Source: Platynereis dumerilii
Lineage: Eukaryota > Annelida > Polychaeta > Phyllodocida > Nereididae
Length of the DNA: 64,000 nucleotides
Assembly (NCBI GenBank): GCA_026936325.1
Contig: JAPTHN010000143.1
Location: 620,001 to 684,000, forward strand
Reading direction: 5' to 3'
Below the pieces are notes generated by a model, which saw only the letters and a program-made list of their open reading frames with translations, was not told the DNA's origin and searched no databases. Positions within the stretch are counted from its first letter, which is position 1. The number at the start of each line of letters is the position of its first letter. Made by a program: the position numbers and the translations under genes. This document shows, piece by piece, positions 9,630 through 20,700 of the stretch.

Positions 9630-12600
9630 GTAAGTACATGATTACATAATATATACAGTCAGACCAACAAATATTCAGACACTTGCTGTTTTCTCTTTAT
9701 TTTGAAGCATTTAAAAAGTAAGTGGTGAGACATGCAAGCGAAATCATCCTAGTTATTAACTGTAACCTGCCCAAAAAAAATTAGTTGCAAATTGACGCAA
9801 AATCTGATGAAAAGAGCTACATCATGTACTTTCATAATTTCAGGAACCAAAAATTATTCAGACGATTTCAAGAAGTTGTGGAAAGTGAACTATTTACTAA
9901 TATTTATCTCAAATACTGCTAATAGGGTAATGTTCTTTGAGTCGGACACTTAAATTCTGTACATGTTTAAAAAGTGATATCTTACTTGGCCTATGGGTTA
10001 TTGATTGTCAACCAGGGCCTCAAATTAATCGTTTTTGCCAAATCTAACAGAAAATTGACAATTAGCACAACACAAGAACTATAACAGTGGTTAAATTTCT
10101 GAAAAAAAGAAATGACATAGGGTATCTTTGAGTCGGACAGCTGTGTTGTAAAAACATGACATCAAAGGTATGGGTGCTTTGGAGCCTTCCCTTCAATTAA
10201 AAAAAAAAAAAGCTCACATTTGATCACAAAATGGGCTAAGCTTATAAGTAACTGAAGGACATGGAAACTGGAGTCAAATCAATGCCATAGGGCAGCAAAG
10301 GATCCTTCAAATCAGACAAAAATTCACTAAAATACACTATTTTATGACAAAAATTCTGATAAATCAGGAATTTTATCCCTGTCTTTAGAGCCGTGAAAAA
10401 CACACTTTAGTTGTTCATATCATGCTGATATTTTTGGCATAGATAAAGGACATTTTGGGCTACAAATTGGTACCAAATATACTAGTATATGAGCTCTCAA
10501 TTAGCCTGTGGAGCCCAACAAAAAGTGTCCAACTCAAGGTCACCTTTCCTAAGTGTGGTGACAGCCAAACGAAAAGACACATTGAAAGTAGTATAGGGTT
10601 TGATTACGACAAATCATCAGCATGATGACACACGGAGTGCCATTTTCACAGTGCCACAGTCCACTTTAATTCTATATCAAAGTGTTCCGCTGTAAGGAGA
10701 CTTATCCCTCTTGTTTGTGACAGCCAAACCAAAGGATTATGCATCTGATTTTCACTCTATAATCAGATATGACAAGTCAAATGGCCTTCTCTTGATTATG
10801 ACTAATCAAACTGCCTCTATGTTTCCCATGTTGAAAGTAGAGAAGATGACACTTCATCAGCTATCATGAATCACAAAGTGCATTTTTCACAGTGAACTGG
10901 TCCTCTTTTTTCTATATCAAAGTGAAAGGCTGTAATACATATTTTTAAGGTATTTAAATGAGATTTGTGCTATGTAATTCTGTGCCATAACCAATCACAC
11001 GAACTAGATTTGTTACGTTTTTCCATCCTTTTAAAGAAACTCATACTATGTCTTGTTGAATTTGCTGTAACAATTTTGTGTGTTTATGCAGTTATGCACC
11101 CTCTGCAGCGACAAACAAGTCTTTGAGAGGTCTCCCTTCCCACTTCACTATAATGATTAAAAGCAAATAATTGATTAATATTGTAAATTATATATATATT
11201 GGAAAATAAATGAAAATCTGAATCTGAAAAAAATCTGAATCTGCAGTAATTTTTTGTCCTTTATTCCAGGTTGATGCCCTTCAGGAAGATGACCCAAGAA
11301 TAGGCATTCCGGAATATGAAGAAATGGATTCTGAAAACTACTTTGAAAAGAGATCCGGAGTCCCATTCCTTCCAGGCATTGTAAGACAATATCGGCCGAG
11401 CTCATTACACTGACTAATTATAAATCTATTATATATAAAGTATTCAACAAGAATAATTCCTTCCTAACAAAACATGAATATTTCAAAGATATCTTCTCTA
11501 ATTTTATGACAGCTTACCATGCAGCTTATAGACCTGTACAGTGGTGTCTGGCTTGAAAATCCCTCTGTTGTAAGACCGACTTGTCTTTTGTGACCGCCTT
11601 CCTCCCGCACTAACTGTATTTGCATTTTGCACCCTGACGAGAGACCGCATCCACACAAGAGACCGCTTCAAGACCACAGAAGGGGCGGTCTGATAACACA
11701 AGGACCACTGTATATTGACATTGTGCCTAGATCTGTATCTGTTGCACCATTGCTTCAATTTGTGCGAGCCGGCACACCAAAAGATGCTCCACCCCCTCTG
11801 AAATGATTTCTAATGACACACAAGGAACCTATACTGTAAATATGTTCCAAAAGAAGTCATCAGTTGTCCAGTAAATATGATTGAGAAACTAACTTTCATC
11901 AGTCACTTGCAGATTAATCAAACAACTCTGTGTGGATTACAACAGTTGTCTACTGCTCACAAAGCTGCCATTTGGCATGATTAGACTGGTGCTTGCTTGT
12001 CAAAGATCATTGGGATCACAAATGTGATGCTTCCTTCAATATACCATTGTTTGAACTGTGATGCATAGTTTACTGTCAGCCCATTGGCTATCTAGCTGTG
12101 AAGATGGACAGTAGTCAACTTTCGAAGTGGATAAAAAATTTTCATATATAATTAACACAAAAAAATATGAGTAAATAATCTTACTGCAGTACATGTATGT
12201 TAGTGTGATGTCTTGGCAATGTTTTGGCCGACAAAACTTCATGCTTCACTCATTTTTTACCCTTCAAAATGATGATTGTTTGTCAAAAGGTGCAAAATGG
12301 TCTGTAACACTAATAAGCAATGGCGACCTTAATTGAAAACAGGTTATCATTTCTTTTGTAACTTTGCAATAAACCAGGCATTGTTTTGTTAACTCAATTG
12401 AGCTCAACTTTTGATTTGACGTTCCACATTCACTGTTTTCAAAAATCTGTGGCTTTTCCAATGGATATGAACAATTTCACCCAAGTGGGGGAGCCACCGG
12501 CTGGGGCATACCTCATCAAGTGACTGGAGAAAATTTGTTTTTCAATCATATTTAGTAGACAATTGAGGACTTCTTTTTTCAACATTTTCACAGTTAAGGT

Positions 12601-15600
12601 TCCTTCGGTCCAATTCGACATTGTTTGAGTGACCAAGGCTCTGAAATCACCACTCTCTTTTGGTGCTACAGTGTATTCACTAGTGTGTGACAAGTCGTTT
12701 TGCACCTTTCTTCAAACAATCGTGTCTGGTGACCATCAAAGTCACTGAAGCCTAACAATCTCTTTCAAGCACATTACTAAGATGTAAAAGTTAACATTTC
12801 ATGCAAAAACTATGCAGTAACAACAACTGATATCAGAATTGCTACAAAGTAAATTCTTGATCCACTTCGAAAGTTGACTACTGTAGTTGCAGGGGCTATC
12901 CCTGATAATATGCTTACTCTGACACTGGGTTGAAACATGATGCTCAGTTTGGTGGATTCACATAGGCTAGAAGCCGGGGCATCTGACCCATTTTAAAATG
13001 ACATCACAGCTTGTAGTTATTGACATATATATTGCAATGCTAGCATAGAGTCATATTGTATCTGACATCACAGTTCAACAGCAAAGAAAAGAACTTGAGA
13101 TTCCACGTAAATATGACAAGGACTGTTAGTTCTTGATTAATTCCCTTCCTTTTTTTTTCGTTTTGCAGTCAAAGGAAAGTACCATGGAATTGTTCAAGAC
13201 AATGTGCCGCATACCCAAAATGCAGAGAGAAATTGGGAAATTATGCAGTTACTTTTTGCAGGTAGGAATTAAGACTTTCCATTTTAGTAAGCTTTTCAAT
13301 GGACAATTTACTAAACTGCTCACACTTAAAAACGCACACTTCCAAAAAGGTTAAAAATAGTACTTCCTCTCAAAGTATCAAGATGATGAAAGTTTGCACA
13401 CTTCTAGAAGTTGCCATCAGGTATATTCAAAATCATTTTCAAATCTCCAAGTGCAGTGCTTTTGTGTCAAATTATTTTGTCGCGGTTACTTCCGAAAACG
13501 CAAGTCACAAAATTTCAATATCCTCTGATAATTAATTTCAACAACTAAGCTGTTCCTTCCACAATATTTTTGATAAGCCAGGAAAGTTTACATTTTTACT
13601 TGCTTGATGGGTTGGGGAAAAGGGATATTTGACCAAACCACAATTAAACAGGATGAAATTAATAAAATTTGTGTGTCAATAATGACCCGTCCCCTACAGG
13701 AGACTTTTGTCAAAATCTTCAAAAGAGGATGTTTTATTCAGATTTTTGAGAGTATTGGTAAGGAATGATTGGCTACATATGTATGTATTTCTACCCTGGG
13801 TAAGCAAAAAGCCCCATAATTTAACAGTTTTGGTTCACATGCTTCATTTCCAGATGCTGAGTCGTACATTTTGAGTTTTCAATTCAAAATCTGCTTTATC
13901 ATTAATTTTTTTTTTCAAAAACTTCTGTGGGGCAGTTTTTGGATGTCCTGTGCCTGTCAAATGAAAATTTCATAAGATTGATCCTATCTAGTATGCCACA
14001 AAACCAATATTCCCATTGGTGCATTTTGTGTTGAAGTGCAGTTTGCGACTTTCATTTTCGACAGTAACCACGACGATATAACGTAACACAAAAGTACTGC
14101 ACTTAGAGATTTGTAAATTTTCGTGAATCTACCTGATGGCAACTTCTACAGTCAGACCAAGAATTATTCAGACGCTTGCTGTTTTGTTATTATTTTAAGG
14201 AATTACCAAGTAAACCAATGAAACATCCAATCGAAAACATTCTTGGCATCACATGTAACCTGCACAAAACAAATTTATTGCAAATTGGCAAGAAATTGTG
14301 GTGAAAAGAGCTACTTTTGTTACCTCCATGAACCAAAAATTATTCAGATGCTTTAACTAAGTTATAGAAAGTGAACTATTTACTATCATTTGTTAGTATT
14401 TTTGTCAAAATAATGTTCATAAACTACCTAAGGACCATTATGACTGCATAGAATGAGAGGTGTGACCATCAATTGAGAAATTAGGATAAATACTGGAGAT
14501 AAACAGTATGTCCAGTTTATTACATTTTCATGCATGCACTCTTTAACCTCAAACATGCCTTGTATTGATTCAAATTGCTTTAGTTTACTTTAGAATTGTA
14601 CTCTTAAAACTTTGAGTCACAATATGAAGCATTGGAGGCTGCACACTAAGTTCAGTGCACTTTTGTATTTATTTGTCCAAATTTACCAAAACAAAAAGAA
14701 GTTCATGTGGCACCAAAACCTAACAAATTTTCGGAAAGCAAGATTCATTATCTATTTCAAGCTATATTCCATGCATGGTCCGAACAGCAACTCAGTGGGA
14801 CACTTTTAACGTCATTTGGGAAGGGGGTAAAAATGTAGTTCTTCGGCCTCAATGCTATTCCAATGGAGATTGCTCCACGAAAGCACACTATAGTTGTAGT
14901 ATGGCACACCACTTGTAAACAACTGGCGTAAATGGGCTATCCTGTGTACGCAATAGAGTGAACAATCTTAGGAAGGCCATGCATTTTTATTTTAAGTGAT
15001 TTTATGTATTGCAGTGGCTCAATGGGCAAAATTCAGAGAGCGGTTGGAGCCAAAAACAAAACGAAAATACCAAAGTGCATAAAATTTTTTAAGTAAGCCT
15101 GTATTTCAATTTTACTTAGATAGAACAGTTAACAATTGTCACTTTATGATATTCTGAAATATTTCCAATTGATATCTGACAGATTTTAGCCCATTAGTGA
15201 AGAAAATGTGATAAACTGAATCAGATGTTTATCTCACATATTCATCCAAATTTTCATAACTGATGATCAAACCTGTCATCCAATGTGGCCACAATGATCC
15301 CATGGTAGATTATTAGCAATATTTGGGATAAATATTGGTAAATAGTTCAGTTTCTACAACTTTGTAAAAGTGTCTGAATAATTTCTGGTTCCTGATATTG
15401 ACAAATTAGCTAATTTCATCCGATTTTGAATCAGTTTGCAATAAATTTGTTTTGGACAGGTTACACTTAATACCGAAGATGATTTTGAATGCATGTTTCA
15501 TAACTTACTTTGTAATTCCTTCAAAATAATAACAAAACCGCAAGTGTCTGAATAATTCTTGGTCTGACTGTAGAAGTGTTCAAACTTTCATCTTGATAAT

Positions 15601-16557
15601 AGAGGAAGTACTATTTTTAACCTTTTTGGAAGTGTGCGTTTTTAAGTGTGAGCAGTTTATTTCAATAAATACATAAACTTTTGATCACGAGTATGAAATA
15701 CAACAGCATTTCTGCAAGAAATTGATAACTTTGGTAATTTCTGCTGGAACTCATGATGGTCTGTCTGCCATTTTCCTTCTTCTTCTTCTTCTGAATCGAT
15801 TATCAATCTCAATAAGACACTGCCTTTCATTACTCCAGCTATGCCTGTCCTCTGATAAAATGTTCAATGTCAGTTTGTGTTGGCATGCCCAAATCTGTGA
15901 TTACTTTTTTCCACTATAGGTGGTTTTTGGTCTTCCTGGGTCTTTCTTAGCTGATGCTCGGCCAGTGATTTTCCAGCTGGTGTTGTTGGATGAAATCTCA
16001 GTGTGTGTCCTAGGAATTTTAATCTTATTTCTTTCATGATGTCTCTCAGTGGTCTTGTTCTTGTACGTTTGAATAGATCTGCATTTGAAATGCTGTGCAT
16101 TCTGGTAACTACTGTCCTTTTCATCGCAAGGAAAATATCATAGCTTTAACCTGTGTCTGTGCTTCAGAGTTCGGTTGAGTGCATATAGAGATTTTTAATT
16201 TGTTTCTTTTGAAAAAAGGGAATCTTTTTCTGGGTTTTTGGAACCTTTTTTACATTGTTAAAATCTATATTTCTTAAGAATGAAGGCATATAAGTTTTGC
16301 AGCTTCATTTTGCAAACAATAGGCTACAAAAAAAGGATTGTTCATAAAAGTTGTCGGTAAAGTATTTTACCACGGTGCTTTAACTTCCCCATATTGACCC
16401 CATGCAAAAGGTAAAAGGGTTGAAATATTGAATGACAAATCTCGTGGGTATACTTACTTTAAAACTACATTTAATACACTTTCTTTTCTTTCTTTTTTTG
16501 CAGAAAAGACCAAATCGAAGGGCAGCATCAGAAAATATACTGGATCTTGACTTCTAA
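9579..16557 (+). CDS. Peptide gene B: secreted two-cysteine peptide precursor (complete)
   Basis: Complete four-exon gene encoding a 102-residue precursor: 9579-9629, 11270-11380, 13169-13261, 16504-16557. All introns are GT-AG and phase 0. The order is signal peptide (residues 1-20, cleavage expected after VDA), acidic pro-segment to FEKR (residue 45), mature region SGVPFLPGI plus the exon 3 cassette (about 40 residues, two Cys 12 apart), then KR and a 15-residue tail ending DLDF. The start is the only ATG giving a signal peptide. It lies about 6.5 kb downstream of gene A on the same strand and tail to tail with C. A polyadenylation signal follows at 16641. The mature cassette aligns with that of gene D (MELFKTMC against MESLKKVC; REIGKLC against WEIRRMC), which makes the family relation firm. 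The molecular role is unknown: a processed extracellular peptide, antimicrobial or signalling. Confidence 0.85.
9655..9925 (+). mobile_element. Tc1/mariner-like end, partial copy
   Basis: Begins CAGTCAGACCAACAAATATT and runs parallel to 14149-14400 (ATTCAGACRCTTGCTGTTTT, AAAGAGCTAC, AACCAAAAATTATTCAGA, AAGTGAACTATTTACT). The matching right end was not found, so this is a one-ended remnant in intron 1 of gene B. Confidence 0.7.
9926..10560. repeat. GAGTCGGACA-bearing repeat, possible element body
   Basis: TTTGAGTCGGACA occurs twice (9937, 10129) and the inverse GTCCAACTCAA near 10528. This suggests a DNA element with subterminal repeats in intron 1 of gene B. Boundaries are unclear. Confidence 0.4.
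10595..10940 (+). repeat. Imperfect tandem duplication, ~230-bp period
   Basis: TTTGATTACGACAAATCA ... TTTTCACAGTG ... TCTATATCAAAGTG (10599-10684) recurs as CTTGATTATGACTAATCA ... TTTTTCACAGTG ... TCTATATCAAAGTG (10792-10924). It lies in intron 1 of gene B. Confidence 0.6.
11270..11380 (+). CDS. Gene B exon 2 (pro-segment)
   Basis: 37 codons between acceptor TTATTCCAG and donor GTAAGA. It begins VDALQEDDPR, carries about ten acidic residues, ends FEKR and then opens the mature peptide with SGVPFLPGI. Confidence 0.85.
12110..12890. repeat. Inverted repeat block in gene B intron 2, with a piece shared with 26730-26900
   Basis: AGTAGTCAACTTTCGAAGTGGAT at the left (12111-12133) is repeated inverted at 12858-12885. 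Between them, 12430-12610 matches 26730-26900 in opposite orientation over about 170 bases. Both copies read as an open frame with conservative changes (CLLNMIEKQIFS against CLLNTVEKQIFS). Probably a degenerate DNA element body; no known domain. Confidence 0.55.
13169..13261 (+). CDS. Gene B exon 3 (mature-peptide cassette)
   Basis: 31 codons after acceptor CGTTTTGCAG. The central part reads CRIPKMQREIGKLC, so the Cys pair encloses 12 residues with a Pro near the first Cys. An amphipathic helix or helical hairpin closed by a disulfide is plausible. Donor is GTAGGA. Confidence 0.85.
13312..15659. mobile_element. Fold-back element with ~200-bp inverted arms in gene B intron 3
   Basis: The left arm 13312-13520 (TAAACTGCTCACACTTAAAA) is an inverted copy of 14030-14148 joined to 15573-15659. 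The right arm is split by the Tc1-like element at 14149-15570. Without that insert the element would be about 920 bases. No coding capacity. Confidence 0.8.
14149..15570. mobile_element. Tc1/mariner-like element inserted in the fold-back arm
   Basis: Ends CAGTCAGACCAAGAATTATT and AATAATTCTTGGTCTGACTG are perfect inverted repeats flanked by TA on both sides (14147-14148, 15571-15572). Length is 1422 bases. No transposase frame survives. The uninterrupted opposite arm (CACTTCTAGAAGTTGCC) shows the empty TA site. Confidence 0.85.
15870..16130 (-). mobile_element. LINE fragment: C-terminal region after the RT
   Basis: The minus strand encodes RTRTRPLRDIMKEIRLKFLG followed by HTLR, the usual RLRWLGH(V/I)xR motif near the C-terminus of many non-LTR retrotransposon polyproteins. 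It is a short remnant in intron 3 of gene B and extends weakly to about 15775. Confidence 0.8.
16504..16557 (+). CDS. Gene B exon 4 (C-terminal tail)
   Basis: After a T-rich acceptor ending TTTTTGCAG it encodes KRPNRRAASENILDLDF and TAA. The KR would separate the mature peptide from the tail. Confidence 0.85.
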   Translation, partial: KRPNRRAASENILDLDF

Positions 16558-16640
16558 ATTTTACAAGTAACTATATGATGAGCGTGATTGTCTCCGAAAG
16601 CTCAGCTCAGATGCAATGTGATTTATCATAATTTGTAATT

Positions 16641-16646
16641 AATAAA
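16641..16646 (+). terminator. Polyadenylation signal of gene B
   Basis: AATAAA 84 bases after the gene B stop codon, at a usual distance for a short 3' UTR. Confidence 0.75.
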
Positions 16647-17022
16647 CAGTTTCTCCCAACCTGTTTTGAAGTGTTTTCCTCAGCATTGTTCTATCTGATG
16701 ACAGCTGGTCAATTTTGTCATGTGGAAATAGTGAACTTTTGCATTTCTAAATATTCACTTATTGATATGAGAATACAAAATACAATGTAATTACCTAGGG
16801 AAGAAAAAATTTAATAATACACATTCCCCCTGCTGGGAAATCACACAATTTCATCAGCTATCATGATTCAGCATGTTCAGAAAGTGCTCATTTGATTGAA
16901 AAAGTGTGAATTATTCCCCATAAGAAATTGACCAGCTGGAAAGAAAGTAACACAACCACTCAAAATGATTTGACATATTTTTAATACGATAGTAACAGGC
17001 AGCCTAATCAAGCATGTGTTAT

Positions 17023-17493
17023 ATACTATACAAATACGGCATGATATGAGTGCAATATGAAAATTTATTTGCACGAGGAAATTCATATTGAACGAGGGCG
17101 CAGCCCGAGTTCAATAAGAATTTACGAGTGCAAATAAATTTTCATATTGCACGATAATAAGTGCCGTATTTGTTTTATTACAAGACCACTATGCTTCCAA
17201 TATAATGTTCCATTCCGAAAAAAAAAAAAAATTTGGAAAATTTTTTTTTTTTCAGTCAAAAAACAAAAATGAAAAAAAAAATTTTTTTGGAAATTTTTTT
17301 TTTTTTTATAAAAACTCATATGCACTCTAACCATGCAATATGAAAAAATCTGAAAAAAAAAAATTGTAAAAAAATTTTTTTTGGAAAAATCTCATATTGC
17401 ACCCGAACCATGCAATATGAGTTTTTATGATGTCGTCATGTGACTGATTTAGGCCAATCAGCATCGCTCTAGCATAGTGGTCATGTAATAAAA
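17023..17493. mobile_element. Nested fold-back repeats between genes B and C
   Basis: Two palindromes sit together. GTGCAATATGAAAATTTATT at 17051 pairs with its inverse near 17130, around a GGGCGCAGCCC core. TTTTATTACAAGACCACTAT (17173) pairs with ATAGTGGTCATGTAATAAAA (17474-17493). Several poly-A/poly-T runs and three GCAATATGA words lie between. It is a composite MITE-like structure that fills much of the 1.1 kb between the two convergent 3' ends. Confidence 0.7.
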
Positions 17494-17744
17494 TCAATTA
17501 TAATCTATAACATATTCAAGTGGTTTCATTAAAGATATCAATATTTACACAAACTTTAGCAATTCTGCAAATGACATGACAAGTGAGTGTCCATGAGTTT
17601 TGTTTTTTGTTAAATAGCAAATTTTTTGCTCATTGTTTTGGCGAAATAAATAGAAATTCAACAGTCGATCCATTATAATATAGTGACTACTGTGTTTTCC
17701 TCTCCTTGGTGCATTCATGTAAGATGGCAAAAGGTGCATGATGT

Positions 17745-17792
17745 TTAGAAGTAGGCGGAATCAACATCTCTCTGCGATCTGTATGCAATTTT
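17745..17792 (-). CDS. Gene C exon 4 (C-terminal tail)
   Basis: Acceptor GGTTCATTTCAG, then KIAYRSQRDVDSAYF and TAA, in phase with exon 3. Length and position match exon 4 of B and D. Joined to the upstream RR it makes RRK. Confidence 0.6.
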   Translation of the reverse strand, partial: KIAYRSQRDVDSAYF

Positions 17793-20700
17793 CTGAAATG
17801 AACCAAATTTAACAGTAAACACAAACAGGAGAATAAACATTTTATTGAATGTGGCAAAATTAAAAATCCTTTTAAAACAGTGCATATATGCTTTTTTTAC
17901 TCTATGCTAGTATATCAAATACACTTTGAATTTGTATGATTTAATCTTATTGAGGTTTTCTTGCACTGTAGGGGGGGCCGGGACACACTGGGACAAGGGG
18001 CACAATGGAACGGGAGACTAAGTCTTTTCTTGCTTCCTGACAAGGTATATGATACCATGTCATAAAATCATGTAAATATTCCAATCCTGATGTGTCTATC
18101 CTTTTATCGGCAAATTACAGCCATTTGCAGAAGTTTGGTGAGCAAAAGTTAGCTTTCCTATTACTCAACTTAATTCAAAGGGGTTCAGTTTGAGCCATTC
18201 TCTGGACATACCATGAACAACCATGCTTACAAGTATGAGTTTGATACATCGTAATGAACAGTTATAAATTGCTATCCTGATAAACACACTCAGTGGTGCC
18301 TGAGAAATTGTATTTTGGCGTAAAAGTCATGTCGGGGCTCATTGGGACTCTCAAAATGGAGCGCATTAGACGGCACTTTATATAGCAGAATGTAGGTGTT
18401 CAAGTGAACTGAATAAACCTAAGACAGCACACAATAGGTGTGCAGGCCACAGTGAATTGAGGCATAGTGGATTACCATGCTTTGTGAACAAATTTATAAC
18501 AAAGTGTGTGACTTACATTGATGACTGCACCCAGGACAGTTTAGGTGAAATGTTTTCTTACGCCTTGCATGTCAGCTCAATACTCAATAGTATTGGTGTT
18601 TTCAGCATTGAGTAAAATAATTATTATTAGTAGATGTGCAAAGCATCCCAATGAGCCCCCGTTACCCTACATTTCTGAAGGTCCAATTCACGGATGTTTT
18701 ACACCAGTTCAGCCAAACTACCGACTGCTGACTTGTCAAAAATTACAAGCAACTTTCCCACACTTCCTATAAGAAACTTAGCCATTACCGGTCCCTCAAA
18801 CGTTCAGTTTTTTTACCAGTATGCATTATACTATGGAAGTAAGTCATTTCACCGGGACACATTGGGACACTTTTAATGTGTAATAATTTTGCTCAATGCT
18901 GAAATATCACCAATACTATTGAGCTTAATTCCAAGGCATAATAAATTAGACGCACCTACGTGTACCCTTTTGCAGCCAGACAGCAAAAATGTGAGTTGTG
19001 ACCATGACTGTCCCCAATGACATCAATTGAAAAATCACTTTTGCAATACGTGCGCATTAAATTTTACATATATATATAAGAAGTGCATAAGACTATATAC
19101 AATTCACTAACATCTTGCCGTGCCAATAGTTAATAACTTTAAACAGTTTTAAACATTTAACATAAACTGTCCTGGTTGCGATCATCTATGTAAGCAGCAA
19201 ACAGTACTTTGTGATAAATTTGTTCACAGAGCATTGTAATCCACCGTGTCTCTATTCACTGTGGCCTGAACACCTATTTTGTGTTGTCCCAGGTCATTCA
19301 GTTGACTTCAGTGGCGGATACGGGGGGGGGGGCGCCTAGGGGGCCCGGGCCCCCCCTAGAGCACTGAGATTTATAATGGTATTTTGAAGAAAATAGCGAC
19401 AACGCGGGCCCGCGAATGCCGAAACATGCCCGGGCCCCCCCTAGATTACCTTGTCTGGATCCGCCACTGGACTTTGACACTTATATTCTGTCGCATAAAG
19501 TGTGCCCCAATGTGCCCCATGTTCAGTGTCTCGAGGAGCCCCGATGTGACTTTTGCACCAAAATGCTAATTTCTCAGGCACCAGCGAGTGTGTTTATCAG
19601 GACAGTAATTCATAACTGTTTGTTACGATGTATCAAATTCATACAAGCACCGAGAAAGCCTGATTGTTAATGGTTTGTCCAGAGAGTGGTTTGAATTGAT
19701 CCCCTCTGAATTAAGTTGAGTAGTAGTAAGTATAGTAAAACAAACTTTCTCTCACCATACCTTTGCATGTGGCTGTAAATTGACGATAAAAGGATAGAAA
19801 CATCAGTATGGGAATTTACAAGATTTGATGGCTCTACCACAATAAAGAAAAATAGAAATTTTTCTCACCCTTCTTATGTTGTTGCAGTGTCTTATGATTT
19901 TGCTGTGAAAGACGTCGTGAAGTAAAGCATAATGATCATTGCACCACTGCAGCAGATCGGTTACAGATACGCCCTGAAACAGAACAAGATATTCAGTGTT
20001 CGAAATAACGGGGGGGGGATTAAGACTTTTCATTTCGTCATCATTTGCCTGTGAAGGCTTGTCATTGACATGGGTGTAATTTGGTGGGGGACCACATTTT
20101 TTACCGAGGGACATGATATGACTGTTCCCCCCCCCCCTACTTTTTTGTGTGAAAACAAAATTTGTTGTCACTGTTGTGGTAATGGACATTGGGCTCAATT
20201 TGGTAGGGTTCTGTTCTAAAAGACACGGAGTCATGTCCCCTACCTTTCTGCTTCGGCAGGTTACCATGCCATACAAAAGTTTGTAATTCAATAATATAAA
20301 AAAGACTGACGGATTTGGTTATTTGCGAGCTTTCACAGGTCCACCGCACATTTTCCGCAAAAATTAAGCCCTTGGTCATTGAAGAAGGAACCATTCAAGA
20401 GAAGTTCACTCACCCTCTTTACTATTGATCTTACAGCCGGGGCACGTTCTAATAAGTATTCTTCCATTTCCCTGGAGTTGAGCCTCTTGGTTTCTGATCC
20501 AACCTCCTGTGTGGCTTCAACCTGTGACGATTATACAGTCAGATTGTCATGTTTAAAATTTCAAAACAAACTACAAACCAAATAAATATCAATATTATGT
20601 GTAGTGATGAATAAACAGTTTATATAATATAATTATGTGATTTTCCTGGACGTACAGTCGTACACCCCAACAAGGGTAATTGTTTACAAGTGTGCTCTTC

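Noticed and set aside
19803-19868. Unspliced 3' end of gene C (frame continues past exon 3)
   Set aside because: A good donor sits at the exon end and a phase-matched tail exon of typical size exists at 17745-17792, as in the paralogues; kept only as an alternative.
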